Assembly (NCBI RefSeq): GCF_016278385.1
Contig: NZ_JADQBY010000019.1
Span: forward strand, 1-64,000
Source of the DNA: Methanolobus sp.
Lineage (GTDB): Archaea > Halobacteriota > Methanosarcinia > Methanosarcinales > Methanosarcinaceae
Length of the DNA: 64,000 nucleotides
Direction of reading: 5' to 3'
The notes under the pieces were generated by a model. The model saw only the letters and a program-made list of their open reading frames with translations. It ran no database searches and was not told the DNA's origin. The translations under genes were made by a program, and so were the position numbers. Of this stretch, positions 1-9,323 are shown in pieces; within the stretch, counting starts at the first letter, position 1, and each line of letters opens with the position of its first letter.

Positions 1-85
1 GCATGTTTTATGTTGTGTTGGAAAAAGATTCAAGAGACGTTTTGAAATAGGCTCAGAATAAAACACTCATCCGGTTGGAGTAGCT

Positions 86-409
86 ATGTTATAAATAAGT
101 AGCAAGCTACATCTTCTTCTTAAGTGTGAATTTTTAATAAAGTACTCTCAACTGTGTAGCTCGTTTCTGGATAAGGGTACTGACAGAGTTACTTGTGTGG
201 GTACACAATGTGATTATACTTTTTTGTTGAACTCTGCTTTAAACAAAAAGTTAAATCTTGCAGAAATGGAGGACCATTACTTGAATTTATTGAAAAAAGG
301 ATTCACAGAATAGAAAAGTATCATGGATTTGCAAGCGTCTGGATGGCATATATCTGGCAGAGCTTCGATTGCTGATTTTAAGCCATTTGTCAAGTCCGGG
401 CAGGTTTGA
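86..409 (+). pseudogene. Decayed N-terminal remnant of a second alaS
   Basis: Read from an ATG at 86, the translation aligns with the first ~105 codons of the intact alaS at 1099. The pairing runs codon for codon, with two gaps of whole codons in between. Clear landmarks are a LAEM motif near 256-268, followed by a YLNLL stretch matching YLNFF of alaS, and an IADFKPFV stretch near 368-391 matching IADFQPFV. In-frame stops occur at 92-94 (TAA) and 311-313 (TAG), and homology ends near 407 just before the catalytic core, so it cannot encode an active synthetase. Most differences are substitutions, so this is an old duplicate or an acquired paralogue rather than a fresh duplication. Confidence 0.8.
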
Positions 410-521
410 TATGTGCATTGTTTTTCACCTGTAGGTTGTATGTAGGTGCATGTTCCCTTTTCCCGTATAGTTTTCGTCCTGGCAGGCCCTACTTGTATGA
501 TTGGAACTTTTTGTCATTTGT

Positions 522-803
522 TTACTGGTTTATGTATGCCTCATTTCCAAAATTATGTCTGAGTGTCTCAGTAGAAAATGGCTTATTCATAATGTATGCC
601 TGGCTGAACTGTCCACCATTCACATCATATTCTCTCTGTACATCAATTCCATAATGTTCTTCCATTTCATCGTTTATTGAATCACAGAGATATACCTGCA
701 GGTTGCCGCCAGTATCCATAAATACGGATGGTCTGACACCTGTGTTATTATATTCTTCTACAAGCCCTCTGAATACTAATGACATATAACGCATTGATTC
801 CAT
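522..803 (-). CDS. Small hypothetical protein (93 aa)
   Basis: I do not recognise this protein. It is an acidic, apparently soluble 93-residue product with no signal peptide or membrane segment. The reading is favoured over chance because no other gene occupies the stretch and because a GGTGAT ribosome-binding site lies about four bases before the ATG at 803. It sits between the alaS remnant and alaS, on the opposite strand to both. It could be a short accessory protein or part of a decayed region, and no function is proposed. Confidence 0.45.
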   Translation of the reverse strand: MESMRYMSLVFRGLVEEYNNTGVRPSVFMDTGGNLQVYLCDSINDEMEEHYGIDVQREYDVNGGQFSQAYIMNKPFSTETLRHNFGNEAYINQ

Positions 804-962
804 CGATCATCACCATTATAATCACTTCATGGTCATACATTTAAACCTAATGTATTGATTTTACTGTGAATGTACACGTATAATCTATTTCATGTTCACA
901 AAATAGACGTTTTAATAATCGTGATTTGTCGACAAACAATATCATTAGGAATTATGTGCATG

Positions 963-990
963 TATATTTATATAATGAGTTATATATAGC
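963..990 (+). promoter_or_regulatory. Candidate promoter of alaS (TATA-rich)
   Basis: A strongly AT-rich stretch with two overlapping TATA-like boxes (about 963-974 and 980-989) precedes the alaS ATG by roughly 110-130 bases. The spacing would give a fairly long leader. Which box is used cannot be told from sequence. Confidence 0.35.
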
Positions 991-1098
991 CAACATATCC
1001 AAAGCATGAAGGTAGCTAGGAATAAGAAACGTTTTTAATCATTGATGCGATAGATGGAAGAATAAATTAGACTTAAACAATATCCAGTTGGAATAATT

Positions 1099-3873
1099 AT
1101 GCTTGAAGACGAGTATCAGCTTGATTTTTTCTCTGAGAACGGATTTGTTCGTAAACAGTGCTCCAAATGTGGAAGCCATTTTTGGACACGTGATACTGAA
1201 AGAGCTACATGTGGAGATGCTCCATGTGATCCGTACTCTTTTATTGGCAATCCTGTTTTTAAGAAAACGTTCGACCTCGCTGAAATGAGGGAATATTTCC
1301 TGAATTTCTTTGAGGAAAGGGGTCATACAAAACTTGAAAGGTATCCTGTAATCGCAAGGTGGCGAGATGATATATATCTAACAATAGCTTCAATAGCTGA
1401 TTTTCAGCCGTTCGTCACGTCAGGGCAGGTACCACCACCCGCCAACCCTTTGACCATCTCCCAGCCATGCATACGCCTGTCTGATCTTGATGCGGTAGGT
1501 AGAAGCGGTCGCCATCTTACTACTTTTGAAATGATGGCACACCATGCTTTCAACAAGAAGGACGAGGAACTATACTGGAAGGATCGCACAGTTGAGTTAT
1601 GCGATGAGCTTCTAAATTCGCTAGGTGTTGATCCCATGGCTGTCACCTATAAAGAGGAGCCTTGGGCAGGTGGCGGAAACGCCGGACCATGTGTCGAAGT
1701 GCTCGTTGGTGGACTTGAAATTGCAACTCTTGTGTTTATGGACCTAAAGCAGTCAAAAGATGGCGAAATCGTGATCAAGGGCGAAAACTATCAAAAGATG
1801 GACAATTATATCGTGGACACAGGGTATGGCCTGGAGAGATTCGTATGGGCGTCGAAAGGCTCACCTACTATATATGATGCCGTGTTCCCAAACATTGTGA
1901 ACGAGCTCATGAATCTTGCAGGCATTGAACATGAACTTGACAATTCCGAATATGCCAATATCCTATCCCAGAATGCCCGTCTTGCAGGTCTTATGGATGT
2001 AAGCGAAAAGGCCAATCTTTTCGAACTCAGAAAACAGGTCGCTTTCAGTATTGGGACTACAGTGGAAAAGCTTTCTTCCATAATGGAGCCTGTAGAAACC
2101 ATATATGCGATAACTGACCACACCCGCTGCCTTACATTCATGCTTGCAGATGGTGTCATCCCTTCCAATGTGAAAGCTGGATACCTTGCAAGACTAGTCC
2201 TGCGCCGCACTTTGAGAATGATGAAGGACATGGGAATAACTATACCTTTATCGGATATCGTAAAGATGCATGCCCATAACCTTCCTGAGTATCCTGAATT
2301 CCAGGAAAAGCTTGATGTTATTGAGGACATACTCTACCACGAAGAACGCAAGTTTGCAGATACGCTGGAGCGTGGAAAGCGTATGATCCAGAAGTCTGCA
2401 AAGCACTACAAAGAAGCAGGTGAAAAGATTCCTCTTGACACTCTTATTGAAATGTATGACAGTCATGGGATTCCGCCTGAAATTTCTAAACAGGCAGCTT
2501 CTGAAGTTGGTGTGGATGTAGATCTTCCTGACAACTTCTATTCCCTTGTTGCTGAAGGGCATAGTAAAGCAGAGGAAAAAGAAGTCAAAGTATTCCCTTA
2601 TGCAGAAAGAGTTTCAAAGCTTCCAAAAACAAAGAAGTTATTCTATGATGAACCTACAAGGATGAACTTTGAGTCAGTTGTCCTTGATATTTTCGATAAT
2701 CATCTGGTTCTGGATAGTACATTCTTCTACCCTGAAGGAGGTGGACAGCCTGCTGATCATGGTACTATCACTGTTGAGGATGTTGTCCATAAAGTTATAG
2801 ATGTTCAGGCAGTCGGGGGGGTGGTTGTTCACATTCTTGATGAAATAAAGGATGAATCCCATATCCGTAAAGGTGATATGGCATTCGGAAAGGTTAATGA
2901 GGAGCGCCGTATGGCCCATGCATGCCATCATACAGCAACTCACATTGTTAATGATGCGGCACGTAAAGTGCTCGGTGACCATGTGTGGCAGGCAGGTGCC
3001 CAGAAGTTTGTGGACAAAGCCCGTCTTGATATATCTCACTATAAGCGTATCTCCCAGGAAGAACTTAACCAGATCGAGCTTATTGCCAATCGTACGGTTA
3101 TGGAGAACCAGCGCGTGACTGCTGAGTGGATGGACAGGATAGAAGCCGAGAAAAAATATGGCTTTGGACTCTATCAGGGTGGAGTTCCTCCTGGAAGTAT
3201 TATCCGTGTATTGAAAGTGGCTGATGATATCGAAGCATGCGCTGGTACTCATTGTGTGAACACTGGTCTTGTAGGCCCGATCAAGATGCTGAAGACCGAA
3301 CGCATCCAGGATGGTGTTGAGCGCATAGAGTATGCTGCAGGTCTTGCCGCAGTCAGGGCAATGCAGCAAATGGAATCATATCTCAGTCAGTCTGCTGACG
3401 CATTACGTGTCAGACCGGAGCATCTTCCCTCAACAATAGAACGTTTCTTTAACGAATGGAAGGAATTCAAGAAAGAAAACCAGAGGCTGAAAGAAGATCT
3501 TGCTCATGTTCATGTCATGCAGATGGCCAACGAAGCAGTAAATATTGGCGACGTGCGCCTTGTGGCTGCAGTTGTTCCTAACGCTGACATTGATGAACTT
3601 GTGAAGATTGCCGGTGAACTGGCAACTAACAAAGATATTGTTGTACTTCTGGCAAGTGATTCTGCAGGCGTTAAAATTGCAGGGGCTGCAGGAGTCGATT
3701 CATTGAAAGCCGGTGCAGACGCAGGGAAACTTGTAAGGAAAATGTCTGAAATAGTTGGCGGCGGTGGCGGCGGTAAGCCGGGCATGGCCCGCGGTGGCGG
3801 TGTAGATGTCGACAAGATCGATGAGGCCCTTGAAGTTGGGCGCAACCTCCTTGAAGAGCAGATAAGCAACTAA
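1099..3873 (+). CDS. alaS: Alanyl-tRNA synthetase, archaeal type
   Basis: This enzyme charges tRNA-Ala with alanine in the cytoplasm and edits mischarged Ser/Gly. The 924-residue length fits the archaeal family. The N-terminal extension carries paired cysteines (C21, C24 and two more near residues 40-44), the probable metal-binding knob. The class II catalytic core follows. The editing domain has its HxxxH motif at H611-H615 and the partner Cys/His of the CAGTHC motif near residue 713. The C-terminal domain ends in the glycine-rich GGGGGG segment typical of AlaRS C-Ala. A divergent remnant of the same 5' end lies upstream at 86-409. The gene is followed after 25 bases by the ATPase gene at 3899, possibly co-transcribed. 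Confidence 0.97.
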   Translation: MLEDEYQLDFFSENGFVRKQCSKCGSHFWTRDTERATCGDAPCDPYSFIGNPVFKKTFDLAEMREYFLNFFEERGHTKLERYPVIARWRDDIYLTIASIADFQPFVTSGQVPPPANPLTISQPCIRLSDLDAVGRSGRHLTTFEMMAHHAFNKKDEELYWKDRTVELCDELLNSLGVDPMAVTYKEEPWAGGGNAGPCVEVLVGGLEIATLVFMDLKQSKDGEIVIKGENYQKMDNYIVDTGYGLERFVWASKGSPTIYDAVFPNIVNELMNLAGIEHELDNSEYANILSQNARLAGLMDVSEKANLFELRKQVAFSIGTTVEKLSSIMEPVETIYAITDHTRCLTFMLADGVIPSNVKAGYLARLVLRRTLRMMKDMGITIPLSDIVKMHAHNLPEYPEFQEKLDVIEDILYHEERKFADTLERGKRMIQKSAKHYKEAGEKIPLDTLIEMYDSHGIPPEISKQAASEVGVDVDLPDNFYSLVAEGHSKAEEKEVKVFPYAERVSKLPKTKKLFYDEPTRMNFESVVLDIFDNHLVLDSTFFYPEGGGQPADHGTITVEDVVHKVIDVQAVGGVVVHILDEIKDESHIRKGDMAFGKVNEERRMAHACHHTATHIVNDAARKVLGDHVWQAGAQKFVDKARLDISHYKRISQEELNQIELIANRTVMENQRVTAEWMDRIEAEKKYGFGLYQGGVPPGSIIRVLKVADDIEACAGTHCVNTGLVGPIKMLKTERIQDGVERIEYAAGLAAVRAMQQMESYLSQSADALRVRPEHLPSTIERFFNEWKEFKKENQRLKEDLAHVHVMQMANEAVNIGDVRLVAAVVPNADIDELVKIAGELATNKDIVVLLASDSAGVKIAGAAGVDSLKAGADAGKLVRKMSEIVGGGGGGKPGMARGGGVDVDKIDEALEVGRNLLEEQISN

Positions 3874-3898
3874 TAAATAAGTAATATGAGGAATTGAA

Positions 3899-5239
3899 AT
3901 GATACCTGGTGAGGTTAAAGAGTTCTTTTCATCCCAGTTTGGGAAGTCCCTTCTGGTAAAAGGGAAGCCTGGGACTGGAAAGACTACCTTTGTCTTTGGG
4001 ATACTTGATGAGATATGTTCAGAGGGCAATTGTATCTATATCTCTCCACGTATCGATAAATCCTCTGAATATGGGAAATACCCCTGGATAGAAGGGGATT
4101 TCACCAATAATGAGGATTTCCTCAGGATGCTTGCATCCCGCATAAAAGTGATATGGGAATCAAGTGAGACCAAACCAATTATAGTTGTGGACTCAATTGA
4201 CTCTTTAAGTATTGCTACAACAAGGTCTGCAGACTGGGAATCTAACAAATTCGAACTTGAGCGTTTGCTATTTGATTTCTCAAGAAAGGTAAATGCAGAT
4301 CTTATTATGATCACTGAGCAGACAGATGTAACATCTCTTGATTACCTTGTGGATGGTGTGGTTTTCCTTGAAATATCGGATATATCTGATAGTGATATAA
4401 GAAAGATAAAACTCTTGAAGATGCGAGGTGTGGAGCTGTCTCAGTCAAGATATCCTTTTACTCTTGATGGCGGCGAATTCACCTGCTTTGAACCATTTCA
4501 AGTATCATATCCCGAACAAACACAGGTTCCGCCACCTTTACCGGATCCTATTGAAAGTAAGGTCTCAACTGGTATCATGGATTTTGATGCTATCCTGGGT
4601 GGCGGTTATCAGAAGGGAAGCTTCAATCTGTTTGAAATCACAAGTGGGGTGGGCGACTCGTTCTATAGTTTACTTTTGCCTACATTCATCAATCACCTGA
4701 ATATGGGCAGGCCCCTTCTGAGTATGCCTACTGAAGGCACGAGCGTTGAAACTGAAAAGCGAATGATATTTCCTTTTACAGGTGATAATCATTTTCATGG
4801 ACAGTTCATGGGTTTTGAAATACGCGACCTGAAAGGGAGGATACCTACCTACATTGAACCATTTTCAGGGAATGTTTATAAAGATATGGACGTATTCCAT
4901 AAGATCAAAAATGATATGATGCATCAGTATGGTTCGCCAATTCTTGATTATATCGGTCTTGATAGTATGGAGTATAATTATGGATGGGAGAACATCGGAT
5001 CCATAATCGGGCAGATGGCATCCATAACAAAGACCACAGAGAACATTGTTCTTGCAGTTTCAAAGTATGGGCAGAGGATTACAGAATCAGTTGCACATAT
5101 GGCCACAACCCACTGGAAATTTGAAAATGTTGACAGGACACTTGTTATGTATGGTGTTGTTCCTAAAACTGGTGCTTTTGAAGTAAAGATGGAATTTGTT
5201 TCCGGCTATCCTCAGGTCAACCTGATTCCTATGAAATAA
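3899..5239 (+). CDS. GvpD/KaiC-like RecA-fold ATPase
   Basis: A 446-residue protein with two RecA/KaiC-like halves. The first half has a perfect Walker A (G22-KPGTGKT-T29) and a Walker B-like IIVVDS near residue 95. The second half begins near residue 220 with the KaiC/RadA-style STGIMDFDAILGGG entry, but its P-loop position reads ITSGVGDS and lacks the lysine, so it is probably non-catalytic. The architecture resembles the P-loop family that includes gas-vesicle regulator GvpD and archaeal KaiC-like proteins; no gas-vesicle gene is present here. It lies 25 bases after alaS and just before two receiver-domain proteins, so a signalling role is plausible but inferred. Confidence 0.75.
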   Translation: MIPGEVKEFFSSQFGKSLLVKGKPGTGKTTFVFGILDEICSEGNCIYISPRIDKSSEYGKYPWIEGDFTNNEDFLRMLASRIKVIWESSETKPIIVVDSIDSLSIATTRSADWESNKFELERLLFDFSRKVNADLIMITEQTDVTSLDYLVDGVVFLEISDISDSDIRKIKLLKMRGVELSQSRYPFTLDGGEFTCFEPFQVSYPEQTQVPPPLPDPIESKVSTGIMDFDAILGGGYQKGSFNLFEITSGVGDSFYSLLLPTFINHLNMGRPLLSMPTEGTSVETEKRMIFPFTGDNHFHGQFMGFEIRDLKGRIPTYIEPFSGNVYKDMDVFHKIKNDMMHQYGSPILDYIGLDSMEYNYGWENIGSIIGQMASITKTTENIVLAVSKYGQRITESVAHMATTHWKFENVDRTLVMYGVVPKTGAFEVKMEFVSGYPQVNLIPMK

Positions 5240-5335
5240 GGGCTATTTCGTGCCGCAAGTATATTTTCTGCCCAAAACTTAATAAGAAAATAAAACTAAT
5301 AATATTTGGTAAACAAAATTAAAAGGTACTTGTCA

Positions 5336-6391
5336 ATGAATGATCAAACACAGGAAATCCTTTCTACTCTCCGGAATGAATTGGTCCACAAGAATGCATT
5401 GTTCCTTGCTCCGGTTGACAGCTTTATTGAGCGGTTAGTATATTTTTATGTATCAAATATACTAAAAGAAGAATCAGATCGGACAATAGTATGGTTGTGC
5501 CTGAGTGCTTCTCGGGATAAGGTTCTTACTCGTTTTAAAGATTTTGGTTTTGATATCAATACTTCTGGACAGATGTATTTCATTGATATCGATGCATCAG
5601 GGAAACAACATTACGATGATACCTTTTATTGTAGTTCGGTAGCCGACTATACTAAAATGGCTTCGCATATATCTAACATCTTTCAGAATAGCCCGCACTC
5701 CCTGCTTATCGTAGATAACATGAATGTGCTGGCGAGCGATACAATGCAGGTGGTAGAGAATTTTATTAAATTCATCGAAAAGAAGGTCGCTGAAAACGAA
5801 GGGAGTATTCTTTCGGTGCTTTCTAAAAACATTCTGCCTTCTGAATCTGAAGTTCTTATAACTTCCTTTTTTGATGTTGTTATTGAGATTACCAATGTTG
5901 GAGAGATACATACAGAAATCGGTCTGAATGATTTTGATTTCAGGTACTCTGTTGAAGGTGGTTCCATTGAATTTGAACCCATGCAGAGGAAGACAAAAAG
6001 AGACCGCTTGAAAATACTGATTGTAGATGATGAGCCGGATATTCCAGAATTACTAAAACTTTCTCTTATAAGCGAGCCATATGATTTTCTGGTGGCTCAT
6101 AATGGGGAACAGGCAATAGATCTTACTCTTAAGGAATTGCCTGATCTTATTCTTCTTGACATAATGATGCCGGATATGGATGGTTATGAAGTCGTAGAAC
6201 ATCTAAAAGAGAGTAAGTCTGCAAGTGACATTCCTGTTATAATGATCTCTGCCAAGACTGCTATAGAAGATAAAGTAAGGGGCATGGAACTTGGCATAGA
6301 TGATTATATTTCCAAGCCATTTGACAAGCGTGAGGTCAAGGCAAGGATTAAGATGGTTATGAGGCGACTTGGTTGGGCCGACGATGAATAA
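5336..6391 (+). CDS. DUF835-like domain fused to a receiver domain
   Basis: A two-domain signalling protein of 351 residues. The first ~210 residues resemble the DUF835 family found with archaeal response regulators, a RecA-like fold with a DxxxxL-type strand (LLIVDNMNVL) but no Walker A. The C-terminal ~120 residues are a canonical receiver with acidic pair D231/D232, phospho-acceptor D275 in the LLDIMMPDMDG motif and lysine K327 in the SKPF motif. I place the start at ATG 5336 because AAGGT lies about nine bases upstream; an in-frame TTG at 5306 would add ten residues. No DNA-binding output domain is seen, so it probably acts by protein contact, perhaps with the neighbouring ATPase. Confidence 0.8.
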   Translation: MNDQTQEILSTLRNELVHKNALFLAPVDSFIERLVYFYVSNILKEESDRTIVWLCLSASRDKVLTRFKDFGFDINTSGQMYFIDIDASGKQHYDDTFYCSSVADYTKMASHISNIFQNSPHSLLIVDNMNVLASDTMQVVENFIKFIEKKVAENEGSILSVLSKNILPSESEVLITSFFDVVIEITNVGEIHTEIGLNDFDFRYSVEGGSIEFEPMQRKTKRDRLKILIVDDEPDIPELLKLSLISEPYDFLVAHNGEQAIDLTLKELPDLILLDIMMPDMDGYEVVEHLKESKSASDIPVIMISAKTAIEDKVRGMELGIDDYISKPFDKREVKARIKMVMRRLGWADDE

Positions 6392-6464
6392 TATGTTCTG
6401 GTGGGATATATATATTTATATATTATAATGGCGTAAATCCATTTTCAGGAGCTGTTAAACAATT

Positions 6465-6839
6465 ATGTATCCTAAAATTATGATAGTGGACGATGAACCA
6501 GATACAATTGACCTTGTGAAATTAATCCTTCAATCTGAAAATATGGAGGTTGTCGGGGCAAAAAGCGGTTTTGAGTGTCTTGAGTCCATTGACAAAGAAA
6601 AACCGGATGCTATTTTGCTTGATATAATGATGCCTGATATGAATGGCTGGGAAACATTTCATAAAATAAAGGAACTACAGCCGTGTTTGCCTGTAGCCAT
6701 GCTTACTGTGAAAAGTCAGGAATTTGATAAGATGCTTGGTCTGCATGTGTTGAAGGCAGATGACTATATTACAAAACCTTTCAGCAGGAAAGAACTCATA
6801 AAAAGAACAAGGGAATTGCTGGAAATGGAATTTCAATAA
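6465..6839 (+). CDS. Stand-alone response regulator receiver (CheY-like)
   Basis: A 124-residue single-domain response regulator. The acidic pair D9/D10, phospho-acceptor D53, switch threonine T81 and lysine K104 are all present, so it should accept phosphate from a histidine kinase. No kinase is encoded in this window. Its sequence is close to the receiver of the preceding gene (both have LLDIMMPDM), suggesting duplication. It ends seven bases inside the convergent methyltransferase gene. The location just upstream of the archaellum operon makes a motility link possible, but this is context only. Confidence 0.88.
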   Translation: MYPKIMIVDDEPDTIDLVKLILQSENMEVVGAKSGFECLESIDKEKPDAILLDIMMPDMNGWETFHKIKELQPCLPVAMLTVKSQEFDKMLGLHVLKADDYITKPFSRKELIKRTRELLEMEFQ

Positions 6840-7864
6840 TCCAGCACTTCACATATTATTGCATTATTTTCCTTTACAAAAAGATGTGCCTTCCTTTCTC
6901 CTGAAAGCTCTTTTTCAAGAGTATTTCGGATATTCCAATATCTTTCAGGTTCAATTGATGCCCTGATAATTACTTTGCCAAATGAGTTCTGCTTCAGGTA
7001 TGAGTTTACCATTTCGATATCAAACTCCATTACCTTCGCTACTTTGTAGCTATTCTTAAACAATTTACATTCGAGTGCTTTGTCAGAGCTTATCAACACT
7101 CTTTTTTCATCGATCTCAAATATATTGGTATTAGGTGCATCATTTTTGAAATATGCTGTAAGTTGTTCAAGAAGGCCTGCTTTAGTAATGCATTCTTCTG
7201 GCTCATAGGCATAAAGTCCGGGTTTAGCAGTTCTCTCTATATTTATGGTTGTATTTTTTTTACGAATAATTGCGTCACCTGGCAGAACAACAGCAGAGAT
7301 ATCAGTTTTCTTCAGGTCACCAAAATACAGATTCAGGCGGTTCAGTTTCCCTTCAAGGGACATATACTCTTTTTCACAGTCAAAAGGTATTTTTTCAGGT
7401 GATAACTGAGGTGGTGCTTCGAATGCGAAATTTGAGCTTTTATATGCATATGCCTTCATTACTTCCGGTATTGAAGGACTCAGGTTTTCAATGCTTCTTT
7501 CTTTTTCTGCCGGGGGTCTTGCAGGATCTGAAAAAACAACATCAAGGTTCGGTAATTTTGCGATTACATCGGGTGAAAGTGAATCACCGGGTATGAATTC
7601 AATATTATCGACTCCAATTATTTTTGCATTCTTCCTTGCGTATTCTATTTTTTTAGGGTCAATTTCAATTGCATAAACAAAATCACATTTTTGTGCAAAA
7701 TATATAGCCTGGCCACCGATGCCACAGCTGATATCAGCAATCACTCTGCATTGTAATCTTTTTGCCCTGTATTCTGCAACAGGTTCAGGGGTTGCAAATC
7801 TGATTCCGTCCTTGTCGGATATCATTTCGGTTTTGAATATTTTCTTGCGTGCCAAATGAATCAA
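6833..7864 (-). CDS. Class I SAM methyltransferase, THUMP-like type
   Basis: A 343-residue protein with a Rossmann methyltransferase core. Motif I is IADISCGIGGQA near residues 43-54, followed by a VYAIEIDP acidic strand and a DPARP catalytic-type motif near residue 115. The C-terminal half resembles the THUMP-like domain of predicted RNA methyltransferases, so RNA modification is the likely role; the exact substrate is unknown. The longest reading starts with TTG at 7864 and has no clear ribosome-binding site, so it may be leaderless; the next ATG is at codon 14. It is convergent with, and overlaps by seven bases, the receiver gene at 6465. Confidence 0.8.
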   Translation of the reverse strand: MIHLARKKIFKTEMISDKDGIRFATPEPVAEYRAKRLQCRVIADISCGIGGQAIYFAQKCDFVYAIEIDPKKIEYARKNAKIIGVDNIEFIPGDSLSPDVIAKLPNLDVVFSDPARPPAEKERSIENLSPSIPEVMKAYAYKSSNFAFEAPPQLSPEKIPFDCEKEYMSLEGKLNRLNLYFGDLKKTDISAVVLPGDAIIRKKNTTINIERTAKPGLYAYEPEECITKAGLLEQLTAYFKNDAPNTNIFEIDEKRVLISSDKALECKLFKNSYKVAKVMEFDIEMVNSYLKQNSFGKVIIRASIEPERYWNIRNTLEKELSGERKAHLFVKENNAIICEVLDY

Positions 7865-7944
7865 TTATGTAAAGTCTGATAAATGATTTAAATTAATCTG
7901 ATTCGCTATTCTAAAGGAAAACGCCAGCAACGATTTTATTCATA

Positions 7945-7957
7945 ATTTATATATATT
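7945..7957 (+). promoter_or_regulatory. TATA box of the archaellum operon
   Basis: An AT-only box (atttatatatatt) lies in the divergent gap between the methyltransferase and arlCE. It is 68 bases before the arlCE start, which would leave a 5' leader of roughly 40-45 bases. A second weaker candidate (gtataat) is near 7975. Confidence 0.5.
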
Positions 7958-8024
7958 ATTAAGGGTATAATGTGATGTAGTATAGATATTTCTATCTCAT
8001 AATATAATCATCACCAGTGGAATC

Positions 8025-9323
8025 ATGGCCGGATTTAGCGATAAAATAAAAAAGATGACTTCTGTTCTTTCAAAGAAGGACAAAAAAAAGGGAGCTGACT
8101 CCCCATTCGATTCAGGTACCCCTCCTTTTCTTCAGGGAATTCCTGATTTTGGTTCAGTTCCGGATCTATCCGCAGGATTCCCTCCGGCACCACCGTCAGG
8201 TCCTCCGGGGATGCAAACTGCTCCAGGTGCATCTGGAGTTCCTCAATTTCCTCCTGGCATGTCTCCTCCGGGAAATCCTTCTGGCGCTGACTCTCAGCAA
8301 TCATCTGTGAACAATGAGATGATAGAGGAAACCAGAAAAAAAATAAAGGATGTTGAGACCAAGCTTTCAAAAGCAGATGTAACTCTTAGCATGGTCCAGA
8401 AGGAAAATGAAGAGGTCAGAAAAACTGTAGATAAAATAGATCAGAGTATTCTTGAATTATTATCTCTTTATGAAATTGTATCCAACCAGGTCAATCCTTT
8501 TGTAGGCGATGATGTTGCTTCACGTGCCACAATAGAGCGGTTTGACAAAACAGATAAAAGGATTACAGAAATGGGTGACATGCTGTTCCTCATGAAAAAT
8601 GATTTTGATGCAGCTGCTCAGAAATTAAGCATGCCTCATGGTATCTCTGCAGAAGCAGAATCCCGAATGCAGAATCTTGAGTCAAAGATGGATGCCTTTG
8701 CAGATGCAATGATAATGATGCATGAAAGCATTGAAAAGTTATCCTCCAGTTCAGAAGCATTGTTCTCTAAAACAGGTATTCTTGACCAGAACATTGTTGA
8801 TCTGGCTGAAACAACAGGTATTATTTCTTCTCGTCTTGATGACCTGGAAAAAAGACCTGTAGCTGTCAATGGCACAATAAAGGATGAAAGAACACTTTCC
8901 AATGATAAAGAATCTGAAGTAGAAGATGGTAATGATACCGCCATTATCCCTAAAAAGGCTTCAGTTCCCGTGGTGAGGCTGGAATGTATAAGGGCAGATC
9001 CTACTAGTGTGGTTGTGCTGCTCAACTGGATTGAATTCCTCATGGAACGCGTTGGAAGAAACAACCTGATGGATGCACTTGATTATTACGTTGATATTGG
9101 CTGGATAAATGAAGCCGTGATGTCTGAGATTATGGCTTATGCCCGTGGTATCGATTATTATGTGGAAAAACCTACATGGCGCCTCCTTCCCGAAGATCAT
9201 ACAAAATCCCTCCTTTTCATAGAAAGGCTGTCAGGACGCAAGATCGACAGGAACATGCTAAGTTCAATTGACAGGGAAATGGCAAAGGTAAAGCACGGTT
9301 TGGAGGAACTTTATGGGATTTGA
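8025..9323 (+). CDS. arlCE: Archaellum accessory protein ArlC/ArlE fusion (FlaCE)
   Basis: A 432-residue cytosolic component of the archaellum, thought to link the motor to the chemotaxis adaptor CheF and to form a ring around the ArlHI platform. Residues ~25-90 are Pro/Gly-rich and probably disordered. Residues ~95-290 are predicted coiled coil of the FlaC type. The last ~110 residues are the FlaD/FlaE domain, with the signature LLNWIEFLMERVGRNNL and a LEELYGI end. It is the first gene of the operon, and its 3' end overlaps arlF by 11 bases. A much longer paralogue with the same C-terminal domain is at 54514. Confidence 0.92.
   Translation: MAGFSDKIKKMTSVLSKKDKKKGADSPFDSGTPPFLQGIPDFGSVPDLSAGFPPAPPSGPPGMQTAPGASGVPQFPPGMSPPGNPSGADSQQSSVNNEMIEETRKKIKDVETKLSKADVTLSMVQKENEEVRKTVDKIDQSILELLSLYEIVSNQVNPFVGDDVASRATIERFDKTDKRITEMGDMLFLMKNDFDAAAQKLSMPHGISAEAESRMQNLESKMDAFADAMIMMHESIEKLSSSSEALFSKTGILDQNIVDLAETTGIISSRLDDLEKRPVAVNGTIKDERTLSNDKESEVEDGNDTAIIPKKASVPVVRLECIRADPTSVVVLLNWIEFLMERVGRNNLMDALDYYVDIGWINEAVMSEIMAYARGIDYYVEKPTWRLLPEDHTKSLLFIERLSGRKIDRNMLSSIDREMAKVKHGLEELYGI

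Noticed and set aside
2674-3369. Long reverse-strand open frame within alaS
   Set aside because: It is antisense to conserved AlaRS domains, has no ribosome-binding site or family match, and is a codon-bias shadow.
3750-3810. Glycine-rich codon run near the alaS end as a slippage site
   Set aside because: The GGGGGG segment is a normal conserved feature of the AlaRS C-terminal domain, and codons vary (GGC/GGT), so it is not a homopolymer.
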